Origin: a virus
Reading direction: 5' to 3' (one strand)
Virus record (IMG/VR): IMGVR_UViG_3300018080_000064
Location: 1 to 39,411 of that record
DNA: 39,411 nt
Position numbers and translations under genes: made by a program
Shown here: one piece after another, positions 30,467-37,992 of the stretch
Layout of the letters: each line of letters begins with the position of its first letter
How positions within the stretch are numbered: position 1 is the stretch's first letter
The notes under the pieces: model-generated
Database searches by the model: none
What the model saw: the letters and a program-made list of their open reading frames with translations, nothing else
Told to the model about the DNA's origin: nothing

Positions 30467-32056
30467 CTATCTCCTCTCAATCCTCACCTCAGCCGCCTCG
30501 ACCTCTTCGCCGTCGATCCACAGCAAAACACGCTGCTCATGTGTTGGTGGCTCAGAGCTGAACCAGCGGATCGCATCATCGCCTTGGCCCTCGAAGTGTG
30601 CCGAGTAGTCACCGATCCCGTTAAAATACACTGACCACAGATTCGGTAAATGTCGCCACCCCAGCCAGGTGTTTCTGAAATCACAGCCGGTCGGGTTGAG
30701 TATCGTCAGGTTGTAGACATTCGATCCGCCGTAGACTATATCCCAGCCCTGAACCAGCACCAAACACGGCTCGCGGGTCCAGGTGTTGTTCCGAATAATC
30801 AATGAGCGCAGGTCGTGCGGTAGCTTCTGCCCTGATCCCCCATCATAAAGCTCATAGATGCAGATGAACCGATCTTGGGTCACACAGATATTATTCTCGA
30901 ACGTGAGCATCCCCGCCCCAATTTCATCGATATAAAACACCATGCACCCGTGTAATACCTGCAATCGATCAGCAGCCCCGCCGACATATCTAGCCTCGAA
31001 CGTGTTGTGATGTACCCAATTCTTTTGATCTGCCCGGCAACTTATCTTGAAGGCACAGCCGATGCCATTTGCTAACTGATCAGCCCAGACACCAATCGAG
31101 AGAATATAGTTGCCATAGACCTCTGTGTTCGTACAACGCTCCAGGGCCAGCCCGTGAGCGTTGATTCGGTCGTGCGTTGCCCAAGTCGGCGGACACATTA
31201 CACTGACAGTGTTATCGAAGAATCGTATCCCATCGGCCCCTTCTCCAATGTGAACGCCCATGCCGCGTATCGAATCCACTAGATTGTCGTGAACGTCTAG
31301 CTTATCACCGTGTATCCCGAGGCCGTAGCAGTTGACCACCACGCCTTGACTGCTGATAAGGTTATGCGCCACTTCCCCGCGTTCAATTTCACCTTGCCGA
31401 GTGACCCGAATTCCCCACTGTGCAGCATTCACAATCTCATTATCGGTGACAGACAGCGTTCCCTTGTTCAACTGAATGTCTATCGCCGCCCGGCCTTGGT
31501 GTCGGTTGCTGACTACTTTGGTGTAGTCTCGGACCGTGCAATCCCGCACGATTAGGTTAGTGTTCTGCTGGCAGAGAATTGCGTGAGTATCGTCGCCGTA
31601 GATTGCTACCTCAATGCCCTCGACAATCACATCATCGGCATAGGCGACAATGACAGCCGCACACGAATCGCCGCCAGCAATAACTTGTAATATCTGGCCG
31701 TTTCGGATTGTCGGTCTATCGTTCCGATTCCATTTAGTGATATCAGACAGCCGCCATCGCTTCGCGCTGTGTTGGTAATGAGGCGGCACAGCGACACCAT
31801 ATGAATACGGCTGGCCTGAAGTACCGTAGACGACCACGCGCCCACCAAGATCAAGCGTGACGCCTGGAGCGGAGACCACCAGCGCCGTTCCCGGTGTGCT
31901 GATATTCTCAGTCAGGGTGTAAGTTAAATCTGCCTGATCTAGATAATACGGCCCATCTCCAACCAGAGCTTGATCGATCTCGATAGCAATGCAGTCGCCC
32001 ACGAACCACAGTGCGAACAGTGCCAGCGTGAGTAGAATCATTTTGATCGGTTTCAT
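30467..32056 (-). CDS. Secreted right-handed beta-helix protein, 529 aa
   Basis: Begins with a signal peptide (MKPIKMILLTLALFALWFVG; no lipobox). The body shows the repeating short-turn pattern of parallel beta-helix proteins: VTLDLGGRVVV, DVIVEGIEVAIYGDD, NLIVRDCTVRDY, LSVTDNEIVNAAQWGIRV, LDVHDNLVDSIRGMGVHI, IRFFDNTVSV. Pectate-lyase-like and NosD-like folds share it. It could degrade or bind polysaccharide. Unlike typical tailspikes it lies among early/middle genes, right behind RtcB (2-base gap, AAGGGG site), and is predicted to be exported. Function unknown. Confidence 0.75.
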   Translation of the reverse strand: MKPIKMILLTLALFALWFVGDCIAIEIDQALVGDGPYYLDQADLTYTLTENISTPGTALVVSAPGVTLDLGGRVVVYGTSGQPYSYGVAVPPHYQHSAKRWRLSDITKWNRNDRPTIRNGQILQVIAGGDSCAAVIVAYADDVIVEGIEVAIYGDDTHAILCQQNTNLIVRDCTVRDYTKVVSNRHQGRAAIDIQLNKGTLSVTDNEIVNAAQWGIRVTRQGEIERGEVAHNLISSQGVVVNCYGLGIHGDKLDVHDNLVDSIRGMGVHIGEGADGIRFFDNTVSVMCPPTWATHDRINAHGLALERCTNTEVYGNYILSIGVWADQLANGIGCAFKISCRADQKNWVHHNTFEARYVGGAADRLQVLHGCMVFYIDEIGAGMLTFENNICVTQDRFICIYELYDGGSGQKLPHDLRSLIIRNNTWTREPCLVLVQGWDIVYGGSNVYNLTILNPTGCDFRNTWLGWRHLPNLWSVYFNGIGDYSAHFEGQGDDAIRWFSSEPPTHEQRVLLWIDGEEVEAAEVRIERR

Positions 32057-32058
32057 GT

Positions 32059-33231
32059 TTACCCCTTTACTACGCCCAGCGGCCTGAGCTTTGACACGAT
32101 TTCAACTAGATCGCTTTGTGATTCCATAACAGCGTCGATATCTTTGTACGCCTGCGGAGCTTCCCCGAGATCGGGTTTTCCATTTCTTGCCTTGCCCCAT
32201 CGACCGAATACGATCCCATCCATTGCCTTATCGCACTCGTCAACCGTTAGTGTTTTGGATGCTCCCGACCGACTCATTACCCGCCCAGCGCCGTGGCTTG
32301 ATGAACAGAATGATTCTCGATTTCCTAGCCCTTTAACGATATAAGAAGAGGTTCCCATCGATCCTGGTATAACACCCATCAGCCCCTTATTGGCTTTTAC
32401 TGCACCCTTTCTGTGCACCCACACGTTCTTGCCATAATGATTTTCGAGAGCTGCAAAGTTATGATGCACGTTGATATCAAGCTCATCAACAAACTCGCAC
32501 TCCAGTAGTGATCTAATGCACGACTTGGTTCTGTCCATCATTAGCATTCTGTTTTGATATGCAAATCTAAGAGCATAGTTCATTGCTTCGATGTATTCCT
32601 GACCCTCTTTTGAATCAACCGGCAGGAATGCTAGGTCTTTGTTGGGCACATCAGAATGCCACTTGTCGCACAGAGCAATGGCCTTCTCGTTGTATTCCTT
32701 GGCAACGCGATAACCGAAGTTCCTGCTCCCACTATGAACCATTACGGCGATCTCACCTTTATCGACAGCCTGTAATTCAATAAAATGATTACCGCCACCC
32801 AGCGTGCCGAGTTGTCGTCTCGCACTTTCTACATTGCTTTGTATTATCTCGATCTCTGGGGCATTATCAAACCCAGCCCACTCTTGAGCTTCTTCGTGGT
32901 GTTTGAAACCAACCGGCACAAGCGCCCTTACATAACCGAGGATTTCTTTTATCTTGTCGGGTGTGATCATGTTGGCCGGGAAATCAGTCTCCGCATACGA
33001 CATGCCGCACCCGATATCGACACCGACCGCATTGGGTATAACAGCGTCCTTACAGGCAATCACTCCACCTATCGGCATGCCATATCCACAATGACAATCA
33101 GGCATCACAGCGATATGCTTGAACAAACATGGGTGCCTTGATAAATCTTCTATTTGTGTCATCGCACTTTCTTCTATTTCATCACACCATGACATCGCAT
33201 TGATTCTGCTGCTTAGTTCTAATTGTTTCAT
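32059..33231 (-). CDS. rtcB: RtcB-type RNA ligase, 390 aa
   Basis: Complete RtcB. Metal and guanylate site motifs are present: VMPDCHCGYGMPIGG (42-56), GVDIGCGM (70-77), LGGGNHFIEL (144-153), VMVHSGSRNFG (163-173), INVHHNFA (253-260), IPGSMGTSSYIVKG and HGAGRVMSR (313-321), whose histidine is the expected site of guanylylation. RtcB joins a 3'-phosphate or 2',3'-cyclic phosphate to a 5'-OH, as in tRNA splicing and repair. The start is the ATG at 33231 (AAAGGG upstream). A longer frame would run into the tRNA-like gene and is rejected. Confidence 0.93.
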   Translation of the reverse strand: MKQLELSSRINAMSWCDEIEESAMTQIEDLSRHPCLFKHIAVMPDCHCGYGMPIGGVIACKDAVIPNAVGVDIGCGMSYAETDFPANMITPDKIKEILGYVRALVPVGFKHHEEAQEWAGFDNAPEIEIIQSNVESARRQLGTLGGGNHFIELQAVDKGEIAVMVHSGSRNFGYRVAKEYNEKAIALCDKWHSDVPNKDLAFLPVDSKEGQEYIEAMNYALRFAYQNRMLMMDRTKSCIRSLLECEFVDELDINVHHNFAALENHYGKNVWVHRKGAVKANKGLMGVIPGSMGTSSYIVKGLGNRESFCSSSHGAGRVMSRSGASKTLTVDECDKAMDGIVFGRWGKARNGKPDLGEAPQAYKDIDAVMESQSDLVEIVSKLRPLGVVKG

Positions 33232-33245
33232 GATTTTCCCTTTCT

Positions 33246-33335
33246 TGCCCCGCGAAGGACTCGAACCCCCGATCGCTTGATTAAAGGATGACCCGAGAGC
33301 CATCTGTCAAGCGCTCTGCCGTTGAGCTACGGAGC
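33246..33335 (-). tRNA. tRNA(Lys)-like gene with interrupted anticodon loop, 90 nt
   Basis: Cloverleaf on the minus strand: acceptor GCTCCGT/GCGGGGC (7 bp, two G-U) plus discriminator A; D-arm GCTC-AACGGCA-GAGC; T-arm GGGGG-TTCGAGT-CCTTC; variable loop CGATC. The anticodon stem CTTGA/TCAAG is perfect, but its loop has 26 nt instead of 7. The loop ends TTTAA and starts C, as in tRNA(Lys) UUU (C-U-UUU-AA), with about 19-20 nt (AGATGGCTCTCGGGTCATCC) inserted at position 33. The insert can pair GATGG with TCATC. The acceptor/D-arm junction is one base short and CCA is not encoded. It may be an intron-like element, a decoy or a pseudo-tRNA. Confidence 0.7.
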
Positions 33336-33354
33336 GGTTTCGTTGGCCGTCTCC

Positions 33355-33630
33355 TTATACCTCAATGCTGCTGGCTCGTTCGACTGTTTCCTTCAGTGCT
33401 GCGGCGTGTTTGGTGAAGCTGTCTAGCTCAACGAAAATATTTTTGAAGTTGTAATCACTGCTCAGAATGTTGATCTTTTGGATAGTCGACGCATAGTCAA
33501 TGGCTGGTATCTTCTGGCCGATCGTGATTTCTTTCGGTGGTGTACCGTACACAGCACCAAGGATATCTTTTACTTCTGATTTCGTCGCCTCGATCAAGAA
33601 TCCATTTTCCGTTTCTGCTACTACCTTCAT
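33355..33630 (-). CDS. Hypothetical protein, 91 aa
   Basis: Begins MKVVAETENGFLIEATKSEV, a compact beta-alpha start, then KEITIGQKIPAIDYASTIQK and a helical end. AAGGAG precedes the ATG by 7 bases. It is the gene immediately upstream of the tRNA-like sequence (19-base gap), in the same direction. No family recognised. AT-rich TATATAAT just before it (about 33645-33655) could serve as a -10, but no good -35 is seen. Confidence 0.65.
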   Translation of the reverse strand: MKVVAETENGFLIEATKSEVKDILGAVYGTPPKEITIGQKIPAIDYASTIQKINILSSDYNFKNIFVELDSFTKHAAALKETVERASSIEV

Positions 33631-33643
33631 TGGTCTCTCCTTA

Positions 33644-33739
33644 TTAATTATATATCACCCCCGGCACTGCTGCTTCGATGACCACGCTCGGCACTCGCAC
33701 AAACCGACCGGACCAAACAGCGCCAGGGGCAAGTTCCAC
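33644..33739 (-). CDS. Possible 31-aa peptide after the parS gene
   Basis: The GTG at 33739 immediately follows the TAG of the upstream gene, and the frame is open for 31 codons to a TAA at 33646-33644. The product is VELAPGAVWSGRFVRVPSVV plus VIEAAVPGVIYN-like residues at the end. It has no good ribosome site and a GC-rich composition. It could be real by translational re-initiation or simply chance. Confidence 0.3.
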   Translation of the reverse strand: MELAPGAVWSGRFVRVPSVVIEAAVPGVIYN

Positions 33740-33967
33740 CTATGTTTCACGTGAAACATTCCTTCTACATATGCAATTTTTGGTAGCTATGATCACATGT
33801 GCAGCCAATCTAGTTGCATTGACAAAGCTACCAGCGCACCGATCCGCCTCACATCTCGGGCATGGAAACAAATTGATTCTCTCCAGCTCAGTGTCGACCG
33901 TAACTATTCGCGGTGCCTCGTGCTGTTCGATCAGATATCTATCTTCGTCTGTAAATTCGTGGACCAT
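33740..33967 (-). CDS. Small zinc-knuckle-like protein whose 3' end is a parS site, 75 aa
   Basis: Begins MVHEFTDEDRYLIEQHEAPR, contains FPCPRCEADRCAG (three cysteines) and later H and C residues (AAHVIIATKNCICRR). It ends NVSRET, which is encoded by the parS palindrome itself. A GGGGG stretch precedes the ATG at 33967. The cysteine arrangement suggests a small metal-binding fold. No function recognised; the gene may simply carry the site. Confidence 0.65.
   Translation of the reverse strand: MVHEFTDEDRYLIEQHEAPRIVTVDTELERINLFPCPRCEADRCAGSFVNATRLAAHVIIATKNCICRRNVSRET
33742..33759. promoter_or_regulatory. parS: Perfect parS-like palindrome (ParB binding site)
   Basis: ATGTTTCACGTGAAACAT is an 18-bp perfect palindrome. 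Its inner 16 bp, TGTTTCACGTGAAACA, equals the consensus chromosomal parS of many bacteria. It is the only copy I see, and no ParA- or ParB-like gene is present in the genome, so any use would depend on the host ParB. Confidence 0.8.
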
Positions 33968-33976
33968 GGCAGCCCC

Positions 33977-35362
33977 CTAGAATTTAGAAAATAGGTCATT
34001 CAGATCTTCCACATCACCCGATGGATCGCCCATAGGCTCTGCTAATCCTGTCGGTGTGCTTTGCCCTGTAGCGCCGCCTTTGATGGCTTCTCCGGCCTCG
34101 ATGATGATATCTCCATCGCTCTTGCCGACCCGCTCCATCAATATCTGGTATCGGTTTTCCACCGCCCAGTTATTCACCCACTCCATCGAGCTTTCATCGA
34201 GTAGCGATCCGTCCTGAATGAGCATCACCCGAACCTTGGGATTCAGCCGCGCGCCCATCGCGACACTGACCTTTAGTTTTTCGGCACTGCTAGCCTGGTC
34301 GAACGGAATATCGTTATAGGTTACGCCCCGCTCATCTAGCCCCATGCCTTCGACCGGGAACTTAGCAGCGGCCATCTTCTTTGCCTTGGTGTGATCGATC
34401 TGCTCGATCTGTGCTGTGAGTTCATCGGCAGCGCCTTGTTGTGTGGCCAGCTGATGCTCTAGCTTTCTCAGGCGGTTCTGCTCTCTAATTCGCTTGTTGG
34501 TCTCGTCTGCCTTTTCCATGGCTGATTCGATTTCACTCTCGTCTTGTTCTTTGCTATTAGGAATGTCCTTTGCTGCTTCGTCGGCTTCTGCCTTGGCCCT
34601 GCTGAGCCACGCTCTACACTCTTCTAAATCTAGTGCGGCCTGTTCGACAGCCTTATCGGCTTCTGCAATACCATCTTCCGCTAGCTTGTATCTTGCCAGA
34701 ATCCGCTCTGCATTTGCATTATGATCTCGCCGCTTTTTGAGTTCCGCGACCAGATCAGTGATCTTGAACTCATCCGCTGGCAATGAGGGGTCGCTCGGGA
34801 TGGCTTCGATCTGGCCTTCAAGGTCGCGGATCTCTCGGTTGATATTCGTCCTGCCGTCATAGATGTGCTTACGGTTTGCATCCAGCTCGGTGAAGTCCAG
34901 ACCCAGAATGTCGCGTAAAATCTTCTCGGCTTTCTTGGGTTCCATGTTCGCCCAGGCCAGCGGGTCGAACGAGATCTTGCCGATGACTCGATCGAGATGC
35001 TGCTGCGGTCGTTTGATCTCGCCAGTCTCTTTGCTACTAACAACCAGCTTAGGATTCTTGCCTGGCTTGTAATCTCGCCTGATGACTAGATCTTCGGTCT
35101 CGACTTCGATATCTGCTTTCGATTCACCGCGCCGGACGATCTCTTTCACACCTGCCTTGGCTCCGAGAAATGCCAGGCGCACCGATTCCAGTACAGCAGT
35201 CTTGCCTTGAGCATTCTCGCCGCCGATTACCACAAGCCCCTTGCCTGCTTCCGGCCTCAGGTGGACCGCCTTCAGCTTCATCACGTTGTTGATCTTCAGA
35301 CCGATAATGTGCTGGAAGTTCTCGATCTCTTCAGCTTCCACAGTTTCTACGTCGTCTGCCAT
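33977..35362 (-). CDS. RecF/SbcC-like SMC-family ATPase, 461 aa
   Basis: The N-terminal Walker A is VIGGENAQGKTAVLES (about 45-60), after LKAVHLRPEAGKG, typical of ABC-type recombination ATPases. A coiled coil runs roughly from 160 to 330. The C-terminal head has the signature-like FDQASSAEKLKVSVAMG (354-370) and Walker B-like VRVMLIQDGSLLDESS, followed by YQILMERV. The hinge is short, so it is closer to RecF or phage AAA_23-type proteins than to full Rad50. It probably works with the exonuclease and RusA in repair-type replication. ATG with AAGGGG upstream; 16-base overlap with the RusA gene. Confidence 0.85.
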   Translation of the reverse strand: MADDVETVEAEEIENFQHIIGLKINNVMKLKAVHLRPEAGKGLVVIGGENAQGKTAVLESVRLAFLGAKAGVKEIVRRGESKADIEVETEDLVIRRDYKPGKNPKLVVSSKETGEIKRPQQHLDRVIGKISFDPLAWANMEPKKAEKILRDILGLDFTELDANRKHIYDGRTNINREIRDLEGQIEAIPSDPSLPADEFKITDLVAELKKRRDHNANAERILARYKLAEDGIAEADKAVEQAALDLEECRAWLSRAKAEADEAAKDIPNSKEQDESEIESAMEKADETNKRIREQNRLRKLEHQLATQQGAADELTAQIEQIDHTKAKKMAAAKFPVEGMGLDERGVTYNDIPFDQASSAEKLKVSVAMGARLNPKVRVMLIQDGSLLDESSMEWVNNWAVENRYQILMERVGKSDGDIIIEAGEAIKGGATGQSTPTGLAEPMGDPSGDVEDLNDLFSKF

Positions 35363-35829
35363 TTGATTTCCCCTTGTTCTGTCACCTGGAATAGTTCATC
35401 AGGCGATCCGTCTACTTCTGAAATTACTACTTGAACGCGCGGAGTATTTAACTCGCACTCTCGCCCGTGATATACCTTTGCAATTCTAATCATGCACACC
35501 TGCGAATCATCTCGATACGCCACATCATTCAAGGCGTCCTCCACGGCCTTGAGAATATTGCTGGCATCAGGTGTACAGATATGCCACTCAACTGCATTAT
35601 TTTTTAGTCGCTTAGGTCGCGGCATTGAGATAATTAAATCGAGCCGCATAGGCCCTTTACGCTGATGGGCAGCATGAGGAATATGACCCCAGCTATAAAA
35701 CTTGATCCTAGATTCATACTTTTTGGTCGCATTTGGAGTAATGGTCTGGACCCCGCCACGGCGGCGAACTGTCCTAGCACGCTGTTTTGGCTGAGGCTTG
35801 CCAGGAATGTGGATCATGACGGGGTCCAT
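35347..35829 (-). CDS. rusA: RusA-like Holliday junction resolvase, 160 aa
   Basis: Matches RusA: IPGKPQPKQRARTVRRRGG at the N-terminus, then TPDASNILKAVEDALN and YRDDSQV. The three conserved acidic positions fall at D88, D98 and D107 or D108, as expected for metal-dependent cleavage of four-way junctions. A phage uses it to resolve branched replication and recombination intermediates before packaging. AAGGAG lies 10 bases before the ATG. An internal ATG at codon 5 is also possible. Confidence 0.9.
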   Translation of the reverse strand: MDPVMIHIPGKPQPKQRARTVRRRGGVQTITPNATKKYESRIKFYSWGHIPHAAHQRKGPMRLDLIISMPRPKRLKNNAVEWHICTPDASNILKAVEDALNDVAYRDDSQVCMIRIAKVYHGRECELNTPRVQVVISEVDGSPDELFQVTEQGEIKWQTT

Positions 35830-35836
35830 GGGGTGG

Positions 35837-36202
35837 CTACTCCTTCACTTTTTCGATTGGTGCCTCTTCGGGCATCTCTTCTGTCTCAGCCGGTTTAGAT
35901 TCGTCTGGTGGCGTATCTTCCTTGATCGCCTCGGCTTTGTGCAACGGGTCCGGCACTTTCTCCGGGCCGTCTGCTTTCACAAGCCAGTGCGCCTTCTCAA
36001 TCCACTCCTGCTCGATATTGGTTACCGGCCCGGACATCGGTTGGTCCGGGTAGCAGGGGTTTTCCAGGGCGACCACGGGGGCCTCAAGCGAGGTGTGGGC
36101 TGCTCCGGTCGTCTCGATCAGCCCCGGCTTGTAATTCGCCTCGCCTTTCCGCTCCACTGGCCATCTCCAATAAACCACCGCTTTCTGTCTGATTCTGCTC
36201 AT
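35837..36202 (-). CDS. Hypothetical protein with acidic Pro/Glu-rich tail, 121 aa
   Basis: Begins MSRIRQKAVVYWRWPVERKG and has a short folded-looking half, then a low-complexity C-terminus rich in P, E and K (PAETEEMPEEAPIEKVKE). Acidic tails like this are seen on single-strand-binding proteins and accessory replication factors, but the N-terminal half shows no OB-fold pattern I can trust. AAGGA precedes the ATG by 8 bases. It sits between the zinc-containing protein and RusA. Confidence 0.6.
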   Translation of the reverse strand: MSRIRQKAVVYWRWPVERKGEANYKPGLIETTGAAHTSLEAPVVALENPCYPDQPMSGPVTNIEQEWIEKAHWLVKADGPEKVPDPLHKAEAIKEDTPPDESKPAETEEMPEEAPIEKVKE

Positions 36203-36234
36203 CGTGTTTTCCTTTCTGACTAAACATGCGTCTT

Positions 36235-36888
36235 CTATTCGGGGATCCCAACCTGGAGTACCCGCTGGCCGTTACGCACACACCGGCCAGTGTCTTCTAT
36301 TTGCGATCCAAGCGCCGCGTTAATATCGGCCTTGGTTTGATTCATCCGCTGTTCTATTTGCTGAATGTTGCTGGGCCTGAATTTCTTGGTAAATCCAACG
36401 CGCTGAAGATTGGTTGCATTGAATTCCGTTGGTAGATGCTCCGCACCCTCTTCATAGGTTTCACCGGCCCACCGTACGCAATCGATCATCGATAGCTGAT
36501 CTTGTGTAAGCCCGCTTGGAATACCACGGCGGTCATCTGCATAAGCAATCCTGTGAACTTCGTACTGCCACGCGCCGTAGATGCACGAGCAAGCAAATGT
36601 ACACATATGCCAGTATTGTAACTTAGAATTATAAACCCGCGCTGATAAACAACCGCTATTCCCTGAGATCGCCCCGCGCTCATCGTAACAACCTCCGCAT
36701 CGTGGGCAGGTAGGTTCTCCGGTGAAGTCGGCTGAAATGATCGGTTCTTGTTTACCGTTGACCATTTGATATCCGTAAATCTTTTTCGGTATTTGCGTGG
36801 TTGTGCCATCTTGCATCCTGACGACTTGTACGGCATCGATATAATTTGATAGCGCACGCTGTTTTTTTGTGTACTTGGTTTTAGACAA
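36235..36888 (-). CDS. Hypothetical zinc-motif protein, about 217 aa
   Basis: The start is probably the TTG at 36888, with GGAGG 6 bases upstream and an 8-base overlap with the initiator gene; a longer frame lies inside that gene. The middle has TCPRCGGCYDERGAISG, a C-x2-C-x2-C motif, then CTFACSC, so a metal site is likely. The C-terminal half is helical with polar residues (NIQQIEQRMNQTKADINAAL). It follows the replication initiator, where a loader or helicase is common, but no Walker motif is present. Confidence 0.6.
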   Translation of the reverse strand: MSKTKYTKKQRALSNYIDAVQVVRMQDGTTTQIPKKIYGYQMVNGKQEPIISADFTGEPTCPRCGGCYDERGAISGNSGCLSARVYNSKLQYWHMCTFACSCIYGAWQYEVHRIAYADDRRGIPSGLTQDQLSMIDCVRWAGETYEEGAEHLPTEFNATNLQRVGFTKKFRPSNIQQIEQRMNQTKADINAALGSQIEDTGRCVRNGQRVLQVGIPE

Positions 36889-37741
36889 TTCCCGCCTCCG
36901 CTTGCTCTTGCTCGGCCCGTTTATTAAGCCACCATTCAACCTTTTCATAGCTCCACAGAATATGCTTGACCAGATCGTCATACCTGCCAGCGTGAAAATC
37001 TGATTTCATGCAGGCGTCGATGGCCACACACAAGGCGTCGGTCTCAAACTCACCCAACCTAGTTCTGATCTTCTTCTTCCTGGAATCGGTCAGCCGATAG
37101 GTTCCTTCACTTAACCCGGTCGCCTTGAGGTAATGTCTCCACACTCGCTCAGTATCGGCCTTGATGATCTTGGCATTTGCTTTTATCTCATCCGAAACAA
37201 CAGACTGACCGTCAGAATCGGCTTCCGATTTGACGAGAGTGTTTTCTTTTTCTTTAATTCTGTCTTTATCTTTAACTCTGACTTTAACTCTATCTTTAAC
37301 TTTAACTTTAAGATGGCATTCCGTTTGCAATGCGTCGGCAGATGCGTTTGCATATGCGTTCGCATGTTCGTTTGCATCGTTTGGCTTACTGCTATCCCAT
37401 CTTTTTCTAGCTCCGATCGCAGCTGATTTTGACTTAGCAGAGGTCTCGGCTGCTGCGTCCATGATCCGCTTTATCTCCCACCGTCCAGCAGAGTTAAGCG
37501 TCCAGCTACTTGTGATTAGATCCTTCTTAGCTTCGATGATACGAACATCCTGACCGGTCCATCGAGACCATTTTTTGTTGTCATCCGGGAGCGTACCGAC
37601 CGGTTCCTCGAATACTGAACAGCTCCAAAGAACGGATTTGATACCCATCACCACGATGTCGTAATCCAACCGATGCGTGAAATGTTGCATCATCTCGGCA
37701 GGGTAGATCTTGAACCAGATCAGCTTACTTTTGCTAGTCAT
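36881..37741 (-). CDS. Phage replication initiation / replisome organiser protein, 286 aa
   Basis: The N-terminal domain (WFKIYPAEMMQHFTHRLDYD, then GTLPDDNKKWSRWTG) resembles winged-helix-like domains of phage initiators. The C-terminal domain has RLTDSRKKKIRTRLGEFETD and KSDFHAGRYDDLVKHILW, a recurring initiator C-terminal pattern. Between them is a low-complexity linker (ANEHANAYANASADA and KVKVKDRVKVRVKDKDRIKE) encoded by DNA repeats. It would bind the origin, probably within its own gene as in lambda O, and recruit host helicase. ATG overlaps the HTH gene by 8 bases. Confidence 0.8.
   Translation of the reverse strand: MTSKSKLIWFKIYPAEMMQHFTHRLDYDIVVMGIKSVLWSCSVFEEPVGTLPDDNKKWSRWTGQDVRIIEAKKDLITSSWTLNSAGRWEIKRIMDAAAETSAKSKSAAIGARKRWDSSKPNDANEHANAYANASADALQTECHLKVKVKDRVKVRVKDKDRIKEKENTLVKSEADSDGQSVVSDEIKANAKIIKADTERVWRHYLKATGLSEGTYRLTDSRKKKIRTRLGEFETDALCVAIDACMKSDFHAGRYDDLVKHILWSYEKVEWWLNKRAEQEQAEAGIV
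37247..37312. repeat. Tandem CTTTAA-type hexamer-like repeats inside initiator gene
   Basis: On the plus strand CTTTAAC and close variants recur (CTTTAATTC, CTTTATC, CTTTAACTC, CTTTAACTC, CTTTAAC, CTTTAACTTTAAG), an AT-rich block of about 65 bases. It encodes the alternating K/V/D linker of the initiator. It is an AT-rich unwinding-element candidate next to the iteron-like block. Confidence 0.6.
37322..37377. repeat. Iteron-like 12-bp tandem repeats inside initiator gene
   Basis: ATGCGTTTGCAT (37342-37353), ATGCGTTCGCAT (37354-37365) and GTTCGTTTGCAT (37366-37377) are in direct tandem. A further core CGTTTGCA lies at 37322-37329. Together with the adjacent AT-rich block this looks like an origin of replication placed inside the initiator gene. 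Confidence 0.65.
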
Positions 37742-37940
37742 TCAGATAGCCGCCCCGGACGATTCCATATTCGTCCCGCTTGCGAATCCATTCTCTGACC
37801 TCGCCAGCTACCCAGAAGATGTAGCCGTTCTTCCTGTGCCGTCTCTTGGGGAAATTGCCCTTTCGCTCCCAATTATCCAGCGTGCGATCCTTCAACCCGG
37901 TAATTTTAAGCACCTCTGCTTTGATTAGTTTGTTACTCAT
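37734..37940 (-). CDS. AlpA/MerR-like excisionase-type HTH protein, 68 aa
   Basis: Winged-helix HTH of the AlpA/Xis/MerR kind: LIKAEVLKITGLKDRTLDNW, then KGNFPKRRHRKNGYIFWVAG and EVREWIRKRDEYG, the classic order of helix, turn, recognition helix, basic wing and final helix. The ATG at 37940 is used; a GTG 6 bases upstream is possible. It sits just before the initiator gene and may control replication genes. No integrase accompanies it. Confidence 0.8.
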   Translation of the reverse strand: MSNKLIKAEVLKITGLKDRTLDNWERKGNFPKRRHRKNGYIFWVAGEVREWIRKRDEYGIVRGGYLND

Positions 37941-37992
37941 GCGCACAACCTACACCCGATGAACGCAGCATGCAAGTAAAATAAATGCAATT

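Noticed and set aside
33232-33303. N-terminal extension of RtcB beginning at 33303
   Set aside because: It is encoded by the 3' half of the tRNA-like gene (including its T-arm). The RtcB family starts near MKQLELSS, and a ribosome site precedes the ATG at 33231.
37247-37377. CRISPR-like array
   Set aside because: Repeat units are 6-12 bp, contiguous without spacers, and in frame within a protein; iteron-like repeats explain them better.
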